A model generated the notes under the pieces. The model was not told where the DNA came from, did no database searches, and saw only the letters and a list, made by a program, of their open reading frames with translations. Source: Rhytidiadelphus loreus (Eukaryota; Streptophyta; Bryopsida; Hypnales; Hylocomiaceae). Taken from it: 64,000 nucleotides of DNA. Positions 20,760-32,910 of this stretch are shown here, piece after piece. The translations under genes and the position numbers were made by a program. Where the stretch lies: NCBI GenBank assembly GCA_947034895.1, contig OX344761.1, positions 40,374,863 through 40,438,862 of the forward strand, read 5' to 3'. Position 1 is the first letter of the stretch; each line of letters opens with the position of its first letter.

Positions 20760-22450
20760 TTGATCTTTAATCTTTAAGTTTGAATCCTTTGTCTTTCACC
20801 AAATCAGATTTGCGTGGACAGGCCCAACTTCGATCTTCCAATTTGGCTTGCCGCAGCTCCCAACCTTTTACTCCAATTTGGACAAGTCGCTTCTCAATGA
20901 GTCTTTGTCTCCAACTTGGAGCACAACCAAATCTTCTTTCACCAACTTGGAAACCAAATCTTTTTTGACACAAATTGGCCTCATATAACTTGGACACTTA
21001 CAGAATTTACATTCACATTTTACCAATTTGGTATTTTTTTTCTTATTCTCGGCATTCTCCATTTCAAACATTAATTCTCAAATTGGAAAGATACTCTTAC
21101 TGGATTCTAGTTCCTATTTGGAATTGCCAATGGACAATATTCAAACTTAAACACAAATTCCCATTTGGACATCTAAAACTTATAAATCATTACACACCTC
21201 CAATTGGCAATCACGGCAAATTATACAGTGTCATTCATAACTCCAAATTGGGCACTGATTCAATCTTGCTTAAAACTTTCTTCAACCAAACAAGCAGCCC
21301 ACTTGGAACCACACGCTGACACATGCATAGATTATGATCCAACTATTTCCGACTTGGGCCATAACCATACAGACTGATCATCACATAAACATTAATTCCA
21401 ACAATTCATCAACAATCACTACTTGGATTCCCATGCAAACAGCCGATTAGCTAATATTTCCATTTCATTAATCCAACTAGGGTGACAAATCACCGTTACA
21501 CATATAAAGTTTAAATCAAAATTTGTCTTCCCTTCAATCTCACCCCGATTAGGTTTTGACTTTGCTAATTATAAACTTCCCTCTCTCCATGAAAAACACT
21601 GGAATCATTATCGACATCTAACATTAAGCTCTCCAATTAGGACACACCTAATCTTGCAATCTGTTACTATAATCACAAATTTCTCCCACTAGGCAGTTTC
21701 AAACACTACACAAAATCTTCAAACACTGATACTTGAACTCCTGTTCCTCTGATCCCTACAGACACTTCTTCAATCTACATAAAATCTCCGATTTGGATTC
21801 TGACTTCTTCAATTCCCATGCGCACGCACACATTCTCCACAACTAGAACACAAACTCTTATCACCTTCTGGTCCTTCCAATAGGATACACACAGTTCCAA
21901 GCAGATAAGCTAACATACTCAACTTACCAATTCGGACTCACACATCAAAAACAAACACCACTCAATTGGAACCACACAGACATAGAAAAACAAATAGAAA
22001 TACACAACACGACTAGGCTAAGACTTGCAGTAGACATTCTTCAACACTGGGTCCCCAAAATGACGAACTTGATTGCCTTATCCCAAATTTGGAAAAACAA
22101 CCACTCGCAACCAACCGGCAGTTCTTCAACCACCCGACTAGACTCTAATTGCAGAACAGAACTTCTCAACTAGGAACTTAACTACCACCAAACTCCCACT
22201 AGGCCTTCAATTGGATCAAATCTAGCAGTTTATTCCTACTTGGACTTAACTACTACCAACAACCACCAAATCGGGATCCTCAGCATTAAGCCATCCACTG
22301 CCTATTAGGAAATTCCACACCACATCAACATCCATCACCATCCAATTAGGAACTGCATCACATTCCCATGCGTCCACAATTCCAATTCAGTAGCAAGCCA
22401 ACTAGCAACAAGACCACTCCAAATTCCAAATTTGCTTACAGACTCAAAAA
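20760..22450 (+). repeat. Strand-asymmetric tract with recurring AAYTTGG/AACTAGG motif
   Basis: For about 1.7 kb the + strand is rich in A and C. Most of its G residues sit in short motifs such as 'CCAATTTGG', 'CAACTTGGA', 'CAATTAGG' and 'AACTAGGA', spaced some 20-60 bp apart. No fixed period or reading frame explains this. It may be an ancient, heavily diverged tandem repeat. I find no gene in it. Confidence 0.5.
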
Positions 22451-23159
22451 TTTCTTTAAAACCATACTCCAAATTAGGTAAAAATATATTAGAAAGCAGT
22501 AAACAAACATAACAAAAACATAACAAACACATCCATAAAGCCTCAAAAATACACACAAAAATTAAAAAGTTATGACTAATTACGTTATCTACAGGGTTAG
22601 TGGCTAAATACTTAGAGATGAAGGGAGTGATTTAGTATCTTACTAATTCAAAGTCTTTAAAATTTTGGATATTAAATTAATTTTTGTAAAAAACAATGTG
22701 ATGTTAAATAAATAACTTGTTGATCTATCTTGAGTGTTGGTATTGTGCTTGCGAGTGTGTCTATTCAATGATTAATGTATTTTTTAGTTCATGAGTTGAC
22801 AAACAAAAAACTTTGGTATTTATTTTGGGCTAAGTATGTGAAATAATGAGATCATTTGTTCAAGAGTTAAGACCATACACAAAAGTCTAGTACACTAAGG
22901 GAGATAGTCCAATAAATTGATATAAAACATATTGGCTTTCTATCACTAACATACAATATAATTGTTGTATATTTTTTTAGCAAGCTTACAAGAGATTTAT
23001 ACAAATCAATTAAAATTGTATTAATCTATTTATTCATATATATGCAATAGTAACAAGATTAATTATTTTAGTATCCATGGAGAAGGTGAGAATTGAATTG
23101 ATTAAATTGATTAATCTTTTAAGTTGGGCATGAAAGGAAGTCATAACTCATGAGGGTAA
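22451..23159. other. AT-rich intergenic DNA
   Basis: No gene or clear repeat is seen. Confidence 0.35.
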
Positions 23160-24400
23160 GTAAAATATGTTAACCCCTAAAGGTTTTGGACTACCAATAT
23201 GTTTTCACCAAAAATGCTCCAAAAATGCCATTTCTAGTACAAGTATCAAATTTCAGAAGATAAAATATTTTTAGACACATGTAACCATAGGATCTTGTAT
23301 TATTTTAGATTGAGAAGATATGGAAAAAAATTCAAAAATTTTCACTTTGTAAATTGCAAGATATTAACATTTGAAGTGGCAAAAGTAAATTTTTTTGGCC
23401 CTACAAAAAACCAGTCAGGTGCACTTCACAATGTCACATTTGTATGAAAAAATGTCCAAAATGGTGGTGCTTCTTTGGATTCATTCTTCAAGGCAAGTTG
23501 GCTACATGCTTGAAAATTTTCAAATCATTTGGATTTGTACAACATATAGGAAAAAAATAGTAAGTAGAAAGAAGTAGAGAATGATTCAAAATACTAAATT
23601 CATAAGAATTTAGTTATAGACTTGAAAAATGTCAATCCCAATGGCTGTAATGTTGTACTCCATAATAAACAATCTACATCCTATGATTTTATTTTTTTCC
23701 ACTAATATTAAAAATTGAGTTAAATAAAGGATTTCAAAGTTCATTTAAGAGTAGAGAATCTATAATTGCCTACAAACTAAAACTCCTCATAATTTTCATC
23801 TCATTAATCAAAATGGAATGATTCTTAGCTTTCCACATACATATAAATCTAAAAAACCAATTTCAAATTTTTATTTCTTAAAAAAGTTGTATGCCAAGCA
23901 ATGAAAATTACATATCATGCAAAAAACTTTTAACCATATAGTCAAAAGTTATGAAATTTTGTGTACCTTAAGAGCTATTCTTCAAAATAAAATTCAAAGA
24001 AAAAAATATTCCATTCATATTGTTCTCCCCGAAATTGCTATATTGCTAGAAAAACATAGTTTGTTACTTTAGAGGTTAAAATAACACTTGTATTAAGATT
24101 TTTGCATTGATTTACCCCTAGAACAATATAAACCTCTTTTAACCCCTAAAGTCCCATTTGGCCCTCGGGGGACAATTTGGAATTCGGGCACGTAAGCACG
24201 TTCCTATGGGCTGAAATTTTATCCTAATTTTTTGAAACTTTTTTTGAAGATAGAAAAGTTGATAAGCTTTGTGGGAATACAATTTTCATTTCAATCGGAA
24301 CCTAAAAGCAAAAGTTATACCACAAAAGTCCAAATTTTAACTCGGCGGGTAGAAAAACAAATCTACAAAAAACTTGAAATTATATTTCTCAAATTTTTTC
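23160..24400. repeat. Long dispersed repeat family C, copy 3
   Basis: 23,160-23,970 runs parallel to 36,290-37,090 ('TGTTTTCACCAAAAATG', 'CATTTCTAGTACAAGTA', 'CAAGTTGGCTACATGCTTGA', 'AGTAAGTAGAAAGAAGTAGA'). It is inverse to 16,500-16,920. 24,130-24,520 extends with the recurring AAAGTTATA/AAAGTTATG phrase. It is non-coding. Confidence 0.7.
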
Positions 24401-25040
24401 CTTGTTAGATCATATTTTTGTCTTCATGTGAAGCTTTGTTTCATTCCATTTTGATTGGTGATGTGAAAGTTATGAACAATCTTATTTTTTGGGCAATCTA
24501 AGCATCTTCTTGAAAAAATAACTTACAGGATTCATTTCAGAATGCAATTTTCAAATTTTTCAAATTTTTATTTTTGAAAAGGTTAAATTTTTTTGCTAGG
24601 AACAATCTCACCGTTGGAATTATTGTATTTCAATCCCATCTAAGAGCTATTAACAATTTAGTTTTTCTTTCAATCTTGGACCTCCTTCTACTTGACAATT
24701 TTTTGAAGTATGAAAATCAAGTTGTTATTCAACTCATTGTTGTCAAAAAGAAAATTATGTTTGTTGCACTTGATCCTATTTTGATACAATATAAACTATT
24801 ATTCTACAATGTCACACATTAGATTATTCAAAATTGAAATTGTCAATAAAATTTTGAATTCTTTTGATTTCAAATTATTTAATTTTAAAATATGAACAAT
24901 TAAACTTATAATATATTCAAAAAATAAATTCTAAATAAAATTTAAATGATATAATTCCTTGAAAATTTTGTCAAAACTTTTGAAAGAATTATAAGTTTTG
25001 TTTGATTAATATAAGTTTCCAAATCTTATAGTCATAAAAA
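24401..25040. other. AT-rich intergenic DNA
   Basis: No gene is seen. An 82-codon + frame at 24,574-24,822 has only AT-driven composition. Confidence 0.35.
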
Positions 25041-25432
25041 ACATTAATTCATAATTAAAAATTAATTCATAATTAAAAATTAATTCATAATTAAAAATTA
25101 ATTCATAATTAAAAATTAATTCATAATTAAAAATTAATTCATAATTAAAAATTAATTCATAATTAAAAATTAATTCATAATTAAAAATTAATTCATAATT
25201 AAAAATTAATTCATAATTAAAAATTAATTCATAATTAAAAATTAATTCATAATTAAAAATTAATTCATAATTAAAAATTAATTCATAATTAAAAATTAAT
25301 TCATAATTAAAAATTAATTCATAATTAAAAATTAATTCATAATTAAAAATTAATTCATAATTAAAAATTAATTCATAATTAAAAATTAATTCATAATTAA
25401 AAATTAATTCATAATTAAAAATTAATTCATAA
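25041..25432. repeat. Perfect 18-bp minisatellite, about 21 copies
   Basis: The unit 'ATTAATTCATAATTAAAA' repeats about 21 times without a mismatch that I can see, and ends in degenerate 'AATTCATAAAATTCATT' copies. The unit contains the inverted pair TTAATT/AATTAA. Homogeneity implies very recent expansion or assembly copy-number uncertainty. The frame across it is an artefact of the period being divisible by three. Confidence 0.97.
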
Positions 25433-26160
25433 AATTCATAAAATTCATTCAAAATTCATTCAAAATGTTCATGTAAAATGAATAATAAATGAAATGACAT
25501 ATGACTATAAAAATCAACTTTATTGAAAATTGATGATTGTTCTTAAAAATTCATACATGTACTATTGTTTTTTCTTATTAAAATATTTATAGTTAGATCT
25601 CCCTATTGAAATCTATGCACTTTCAAACTTCAACATTGCTATAGATATTTTAATTGAATAGAAATTGAATCAATAGACTATGTAAACAATTAAACATGCA
25701 ATATTAAGAAATTTAAAAAATGAATGATCCTTTATAATACTTGAATCTTGACCGTCACAACTATTCAAATTATGAAAAGTTTATAACTTGACCATTTAAT
25801 ATTACAATTTATTGTAAAATTCAAATAAAATACTTTTTACCAATTTAATATTTATTTAACTTGGATTTTCAAATTATTTCAAATTAATGCATTGTAACAA
25901 TGACAATATTATTTTAGCTTATAAACATAACATATTTTAAATTTTATTCTATAAATCAGTTGACCTTTACATAGAAAAAATGTCATTAAATTTGAGTATG
26001 CAATATTTAATTATAATCCCAAAACTTATATATCTAATAGTTTATAAAATTCATTCAATTTTTAGTATAATAAAGATATAAATTTGAAATGTAGTCATAA
26101 ATAATTATAATGGTGAAGACTAGATAATTTGTTTGGAATTATTTTTTTGCAAGTTTAAAG
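25433..26160 (+). promoter_or_regulatory. AT-rich upstream region of the 711-aa gene
   Basis: There is no other gene. The 700 bases are extremely AT-rich, so TATA-like strings are not informative. The start region reads 'GTTTAAAGATGGGAG', with a purine at -3 and G at +4. Confidence 0.35.
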
Positions 26161-28296
26161 ATGGGAGAAATTAATAAAAATGTAGAGGAAGAGGTGGTCA
26201 ATGAAGAGGGTGGTCTTAAAGTAGAAATAGTTCCAATTGAACTTCAACCTTGGAGTGATTTTAATTTTTTTTATCATAAAACCAAAGAAGAAGGTGATTT
26301 TTGGAATGACTATACACCACATCAATTAGGCATTATATTTACAAATGGTCCTATTGAGTTGCTTCATCGATCATGGAATAGATTACAACGAGGTATCACA
26401 ATTACATTTGACAATGACAATCCACAACTAAATAAACTAAATCATTGGGATCCCTTTGAGTTAAAAAATAAAGAAAAAAGGTTATATCATAGTTACTCTC
26501 CAATAATTTTAGATACTAAATCTGGCAATTTTGAAGTTCTTGCTTTTTTTCCACCCTTGCACGATCGGAAACAAACTCAAGGATGTTGGTATACAATGCC
26601 AAGCTTAGCATTTCTTCCAATTGGAATTAAAAGAGTCATTGGTGGTGATGGAGGTTTACTTATATGTGATGGAGGAATGTTATGGACAGGGGTTTTAGAA
26701 GGGTCTGGTGAATTGTCGCCTTTGACCACTCGACCTCCTCTCATCTTTGGAGGAAGGCCAGTTCCAATAGAAGCAGAAAAATGGTTGAGAGATAGTTATT
26801 TACCTGGACAAAGCATTACATTGATTTGCAATCCAATAACACAAGAGTTTATGTATTTTCCACCATTCATTAGAACCATGACATTGAATGCAAAAGCAGC
26901 ATGCATTAGATATTTAGATTTTGCAGAATTGCAACCACCTACACCACCACTTGAAGAGCCTATTGGTAATGAAGATCAAGATGCAATTCTACATGGTGAG
27001 AGTGCAAGTGAGCACATTGAAGAAATTGTAAAAAAAGCTTCAAGAAGAGGTACTATATTAGAAAAAAAATTGTCTAGGAAGATGAGTATGCCATTGAAAA
27101 ATGTAAGTACTTTAGAAAGAAGAACAAGTACACATGCAAATTTAGATGATGAATTGGATGAATTAGATGTTGAAAATGAAATGAAAAAGGGTCCAAGACC
27201 ATCACAACGGCGATCATCGACCTATGCATCTGAAGATGTGCATATGCCACAAGAAGTTGAAAAGATCATTGAAGGTAGATTTCAAAGATTACAAAGGTTA
27301 TACTTTGAATGCTTTGGGCGCATACCAATAGTAACCCCTCCTCCAACTCGCCACTATGTTGTGGTTATTATGGGTTATCAACAAGAAATGAAGTTTGATG
27401 GATATGAATTAAATCGAATTGTATGTTATGTTTATAAATCTAAACAACAAGATCAATGGTCTTACATACGTCCTATTCCATGTCCATCTCAAACAATGTT
27501 AAATGATGTTGGTCGAACAAGCCTTGCCATGTTAACAAGTCTTGTTAATAAAGAGTGGATGGCAGTGTGTTTTGGTGCCATAGTACTCGGAAACATCAAA
27601 CGAGCCATTGAGAAAGAAGAACACCAATATCGAGCATTAAAAAAGGATGAAAAAGTACACAATGATTGTATAGAAACTCCAGCAATTTTTTTGGTTTCAG
27701 TGGTTCCAGATGACGACACCGCACTTGTATTTCCGTTCCATCCCGAAGGTTATGAAGAAAATGAACTTGGTTGTCCGATTGTACTTCAACCATTTGGTGT
27801 AAAGAGTCCAGAGATCATAGTTGCAGTAACAAGAAAACCATATCATGCTGACAGACTTCTTCTTTTTCAAGTAGAGATTGAGCACGATGAATTGAGTGAT
27901 AATCCAAAACCAAATGGTCGATTTTCGTGGATTTCAGAGACACCTCCATGTGTGTATCATAATCTATTCTATACTGATGAATTTACAAATAAACCATTTG
28001 AATCATCTGCTGGTAATGGTTTGATTTGTATCAAATCAACCGATGGACAAAGATTAGGAATATATGACATGTATACAACAAGGTGGTGGATTGAAGATTT
28101 CCACAAGTTTCGACCAATGGGACGGAAACAAAAACCATTTCAACTTTTGGATGTGTCTTCATGGGAACCAAATTTTCGTCAAAGGGTGGAATATGACTCA
28201 AAATATATTGGTGGACGACCAAATCTGAAACTTGAATCTTTGGATGAAAAAGAAAAAGAAGCTCCTAAAGGAGATACAAAAACTTTGAAAAAATAA
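26161..28296 (+). CDS. Intronless 711-aa protein, F-box-associated/kelch-like, function unknown
   Basis: This is one uninterrupted frame starting at ATG 26,161. I do not recognise an orthologue. About residues 40-260 contain motifs such as SYSPIILDTKSGNFEVLAFF, CWYTMPSLAFLP, GGDGGLLICDGG and ICNPITQEFMYFPP. The last of these resembles the 'NP-T-x-W/F-x-x-LPP' strand of F-box-associated beta-propellers, but no F-box is visible. About 285-375 is a charged linker with three basic-kinase-like sites, RRGT (295-298), RRTST (320-324) and RRSST (350-354). About 375-690 is a second globular half ending in NGLICI...LGIYDMYTTRWWI. The C-terminus is Lys-rich. No signal peptide or membrane segment is seen. 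Intactness in a decayed desert argues that it is under selection. It could also be a young retrocopy. Confidence 0.8.
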   Translation: MGEINKNVEEEVVNEEGGLKVEIVPIELQPWSDFNFFYHKTKEEGDFWNDYTPHQLGIIFTNGPIELLHRSWNRLQRGITITFDNDNPQLNKLNHWDPFELKNKEKRLYHSYSPIILDTKSGNFEVLAFFPPLHDRKQTQGCWYTMPSLAFLPIGIKRVIGGDGGLLICDGGMLWTGVLEGSGELSPLTTRPPLIFGGRPVPIEAEKWLRDSYLPGQSITLICNPITQEFMYFPPFIRTMTLNAKAACIRYLDFAELQPPTPPLEEPIGNEDQDAILHGESASEHIEEIVKKASRRGTILEKKLSRKMSMPLKNVSTLERRTSTHANLDDELDELDVENEMKKGPRPSQRRSSTYASEDVHMPQEVEKIIEGRFQRLQRLYFECFGRIPIVTPPPTRHYVVVIMGYQQEMKFDGYELNRIVCYVYKSKQQDQWSYIRPIPCPSQTMLNDVGRTSLAMLTSLVNKEWMAVCFGAIVLGNIKRAIEKEEHQYRALKKDEKVHNDCIETPAIFLVSVVPDDDTALVFPFHPEGYEENELGCPIVLQPFGVKSPEIIVAVTRKPYHADRLLLFQVEIEHDELSDNPKPNGRFSWISETPPCVYHNLFYTDEFTNKPFESSAGNGLICIKSTDGQRLGIYDMYTTRWWIEDFHKFRPMGRKQKPFQLLDVSSWEPNFRQRVEYDSKYIGGRPNLKLESLDEKEKEAPKGDTKTLKK

Positions 28297-28429
28297 AATG
28301 TTGAATGAGATATTAGTGAACTTGGTAATAAAAGAATAAACAAATTTTGTAGATTTGATGTTAACCTTAGAATGTTGAACTAGTCATAGTGAAATCATTC
28401 TTTTGGATATTGTGTGAATCATTTGGAAT

Positions 28430-28560
28430 GCTTAAAAAAACCAAGAGCACTCATTGGAGGTCAAACTATTGTGCAAGACCTCCCGTTTTCATATAAAATT
28501 TCAAGGATGAACATTTGCACTATTGTCTTACATAGAAGGATTCTTTGTCATTACAAGGTT
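28430..28560 (-). repeat. Single inverse copy of the 7.5-8.3 kb array unit
   Basis: 'GCACTCATTGGAGGTCAAAC' is followed by 'CAAGACCTCCCGTTTTCA' and 'GGATTCTTTGTCATTA', as in the other inverse copies. It lies 130 bp beyond the 711-aa gene stop. Confidence 0.75.
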
Positions 28561-28589
28561 AAGTTTTGTCAATAAAGTCAATACATCAA

Positions 28590-29300
28590 TAAATCATGAA
28601 TTAGTACTAAATCTAATCTTCTTTAAATAGTCTCTTTATGTATCTTATCAATCATGTATTATATATGATTATACTTACTCTCCCTTGAAAAATATCAACT
28701 AAAAACTACTAAGAAGTTAGAGGCTAACTGGTAGAGAAATAAAATGATAATGAATAGTCCACCTAGGCAAGTTTATCGTATATTGGTACAAATATGTATA
28801 CAAATACATATACATATATGGGTATGGATACATATGGACACTTATACTTGTACAAATATGGACATCATTACATCAATGCGATTATGGTTGTTGATACTAG
28901 TGCTAATTATTCCATATCTTTTGGTGACTTCCTAACTTGACACTAGTATTTGAAACCTTGGACTTTGGAAAATAAAATTAAAAAATTTGATGAAGATACT
29001 TGGCTTCAAGTTTATTGGTTGAGGTTTTTATACATTGAGTGACTATCTAGTCACTATCCAATATCCATTCCCCAATCCACTCAAATACAATAGACACAAT
29101 CCTTACTTTTCAATTAGTGAACTACTCAAGTCAATTCAATTAGTGCACTTGCCCTTGCAAGAATAACTTCCATTTATTTTGGAATTATGCAAACTTGCAA
29201 GATGTCCTCGATTGATTGTAAGAAACACCTATTGATTTTGTTATTTGTCCTAATCATTAGAGCTTGCCTAAATTCCAAAAAAGAAGAAGTGGGTTCCATA
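28590..29300 (+). repeat. Dispersed repeat family E, copy 1
   Basis: 'CCACCTAGGCAAG', 'TATTGGTACAAATATG' and 'CTAGTATTTGAAACCTTGG' reappear in inverse order and orientation at 57,560-58,060. 29,090-29,260 also resembles 46,490-46,640. No ORF is seen. Confidence 0.65.
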
Positions 29301-30379
29301 GTCTTTTAGGGGATAATCTCATTTTTACAACCCCCCCTTGTACTACTTAAAAATGTGCACTTGAGATTTCTAGGATGGAAGTTGATCATCCTAATGTACA
29401 TGTGAAGTTGTGTTTCACGTCATCCCAATAAATATTGCAAAAGTTATAATTTTTTTTAATATTTTAGTCAAAATGGATAGATAAAAGTATATTCTAAATT
29501 TTTTTAATTAATTTAATTGTATAAATTGATGCCTATTCAAAAACTGCTTTGAACCATTCAATTCCAAATAATGAGGTGCTTATAAGGAATTCTATTTTGT
29601 AGGCAATGAAGGTAGAAATAACATGTTAAGACATTTTTTGTATTAAATTTTGAAAATTTCTAAGAAAAAATAAAATAAAATAAATCTATTCTTTACTAGA
29701 ACATTGTCACCATTGGGATTAAATATCCCAACATATTGATTGAATTGCACAAATTTTGGACTTACATATTTCAGTTTTCTAAAAATATTGAAAGACAAAA
29801 GTGCATCTTCAAAAAGGGCTAGATTAAACTATTTTTTTGGAGTTTAGGCACATTGAACTTGCAATTAATGAGGATTTTTACTCTAAATTTCTTAGAATAG
29901 GTATTTGAACAAATTTTTAGCTAAAGGGTCATGCAATTGGATTTGTTAGAAAATAAATATAGATGTAGATTTTAGCTTGCTTTTGATACAAGTATTTTGA
30001 AGTAGTTCTCGGCACAAAGCTAGTATAATACAAAAAATAATAAATCTCCAAAAATTTAGGTTTGTAAAAACAATTTCCCAAAGATTATGTATAAGAATGA
30101 ACCAATTAAAATTTTCTAAGAAAATAGATAATTTGATGTTTATTTCTTAAAAAAATTATTAAAAAAATTAACGCTTTGTTGCTTTTTGCACTTCTAGTGA
30201 CATCCAATAGAAGGTTTGGGGGTCCCATTTGGAAGTTAGGAGACCTTGGCAATGGGTTTTTTCACACAAATATTGGAGTTAAAAAAGTATTAGATTTCTA
30301 CTAGAAATCATTTTTCATTGATACTCTAAGGCATTCCTATGTGATTCTACTTAAAATATAGGATTTTTCTAAAATCTTG
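29301..30379. other. AT-rich intergenic DNA
   Basis: No gene is seen. A short C-run, 'AACCCCCCCTTG', lies near 29,330. Confidence 0.35.
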
Positions 30380-32910
30380 ACTATAAATTTGGAAAAATGA
30401 ATTTTCAACCATAGAGTGCTAATTTTCTAAATTTAGAATAATACAATAAAAAAAATATGCACCATGATGCTTAACACTATGATATAAACTTGGAAAAGTT
30501 TTCAAGTTTTTTGAGCATCAATTGCATTTGATATGAATTGTTTCACTTTTATTTTTAAAATTATGGTAATTTCAAAAAAATTCAAAATGATGTGAAATTT
30601 TTACAACCACCATAATAGAAAGTATGTAATTACATTTCCAAAAAATAAGTATCTAAAATCACAATCATAGGTACTTGTAATGTGAAGTTTGAAAAAATAA
30701 TTATATACTCATCCTTTGAAGGTTAAAAATCTCTTAAAATTCATTTGATATAGAAGTTTTGGCAACTATGAACTCATCATATTGGACTTTGGAAGTTTAA
30801 ACTATAAAATCAAATCCAAATTCAAATCCAAATTCAAATTTTTATAGTTTTTATTTTAGAAAATTATTGAACACCAAAGGTTCCCATTGGTTCCTTCAAA
30901 AAACTTTTCAACTCCCTTGATTGAAAAGACTTGAAGTCTTTGTAGGCTCACGGTAGGCTTCAATTTTAGTAGTGACTTCAAAATTCTATTTATTTCTGTC
31001 ATGGCTTCATTCCACCATTTTCTTAGTTGTCACCTCAATTTGTCCCTATTGTTACAAAGTAAATCCTATATTTGTCAATGTAGAAACTCGAAAAGTCCCT
31101 ATAAAAATTGGCTAAACTAGTTCCAACCTATATAAAGATTGTCATTAGAATTTTATAGCAATTTGAACTTTGGGTCTATAATTATGGAGTTCCTATTTTC
31201 TAATTTTAGAGAGTCAAAGTCAAAAATTTGCACTATGATGTTCTACACTATATTATAAACATAAGGAGAATTTTCAGATTTTTGCGCATCAATAGTTTAT
31301 GATATGAATTGTTTTACTTTTCATTCAGAAATCCATATTGATTTTAAACTTTTACAAAAATATGCAAATTTTCTAAGACGACTAATAGAAGGCATGTAAG
31401 GATATTTGTTAGAAACACCAATCCTTAATTATATCACTTGTAGCATGACAGACATTAGATGGGATTCAGCCATTGGGGAGGGTTGTGAGTTCCCCAGTCG
31501 AAATCCGCCGAAACCCGCCTGTGCTAACCTAGCCAAGCGACTGCCAGATCAGATTTTTTGAAAAAAATAAAAAAATAAAAAAAATAATCTTGTTTTTCAT
31601 TTTAAGAACTTAAAAAAAAAAATTTTTTTTTTTTTTTTGAATTTTTTTTTTTTGACACCCACGTTTGATGGGGGCCGGGGGAACGGAGCTGGGAACGGGC
31701 CTGAAACGGCCCTCCAAGCCCCCCAAATCCCATCTAATGGTTGTCTTTTGCTATAACTTTTGAAGCTTGAATTGGATGAACTTGAATTTTTTTTTATTGG
31801 ACATGGATGTCTCTATTGTAATCATATTGATTATTTTTCAAAAAATTTAAATAATAATTATATTTTAAATTATATTTTGCTAATTTGTCACACTTTCAGA
31901 TTTAGGTTATTTTTAGTACGATTGAGTACCTAGTCAAAATTAATGATGCAAAGCTGAAATTTTTGTGTTTGTAGTCTATTTCCACATTAGGAGGGCATGT
32001 TCCTACCAAGGGGCATCTAGAAAATAGGTTATTTCCTATCCTCCACGTTTGTACAAATAGGACTATCTAACGCACGCACTTCAAACATTGAAGATGGTTT
32101 CAAGATCATTCATTTGATGAAATCTCTTTACCATCGAGTCCTCACAAATGGCCAATTTTTAGTTGTACATTATTTTTCCTATTTTTTACAATTTAAAGAG
32201 ATTTTGCACTTTTCTAATTCTCCTACTTTGAGAATTTTTCTATGCTTTTCCTTCTTGAAAGTACCATCTTAAGGATGTACACATTGGGCATATTTTTTAT
32301 ATTTATAAAAAATTCCAATTTTAAAGAGTACTAGAAAAAGAAAGCAAAAAATTGTCAAAGTGGTACAAAATTGATTTGTTCATTTTTGCCTATAATTGTG
32401 TCTCTTAAAAATAAATACAAAAAATCACATTCATAGGCACTTGCAAATGAAGTTTGAAAAAGGAGCAATAGGCTCATCCTTTGTAAGTTTGTAGACTTTA
32501 CTTGACGTGGAAGTCTTGGTAATTGTGTGGTGAACTTTGGAGGTGTATGTTGACCAATAGCCAATATTAAACCCTATATTCGTCAATAGAAAAACTTCAA
32601 AGATCTTGAACTTCATTAATTGGCTTTAGAAACTTTTAACTAATATATTTTATTTTATTTCATTCCAATTTTTTTTGCTTTGGTTTAATAAATTAATTGA
32701 ACTCCAAGGTCCTCATTGGTCCTCTCAATTGAAAAGATACTATGGGCTTCAATTTTAGTCTTATGACTTCGAAACTCCAATATTTTCATCTTAGCTTCAT
32801 TTCATTTTCATGGCAGTGCCTCAATGGTATTCCATGGTTTCAAAGTGAACCTTATATATGTTAATACAAAAATTCCAAAGGTTATTCAATAATCGCCATT
32901 GGAATAAAAC
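30380..32910 (+). repeat. Three diverged direct copies of a segment, family F
   Basis: 30,388-30,565 and 31,165-31,335 share 'GATATGAATTGTTT.ACTTTT' and 'ACACTAT.ATATAAAC'. 30,640-31,100 and 32,400-32,890 share 'CATAGG.ACTTG', 'CTCATCCTTTG.A' and 'GCTTCA.TT..CATTTTC'. A miniature element sits at 31,453-31,739 between the copies. There is no coding content. Confidence 0.6.
31453..31739. mobile_element. GC-ended, AT-cored miniature element, copy 2
   Basis: The left end 'CATTAGATGGGATT' and the right end 'AATCCCATCTAATG' are perfect 14-bp inverted repeats. GC-rich shoulders ('GAGTTCCCCAGTCG' and 'GGGAACGGGCCTGAAACGG') flank a core of A- and T-runs. The length is 287 bp and there is no ORF. It interrupts repeat family F. 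Confidence 0.85.

Noticed and set aside
25006..25452. 148-codon minus-strand frame made of a repeated hexapeptide
   Set aside because: It is the translation of the perfect 18-bp minisatellite. The period is divisible by three, so a frame stays open by default.
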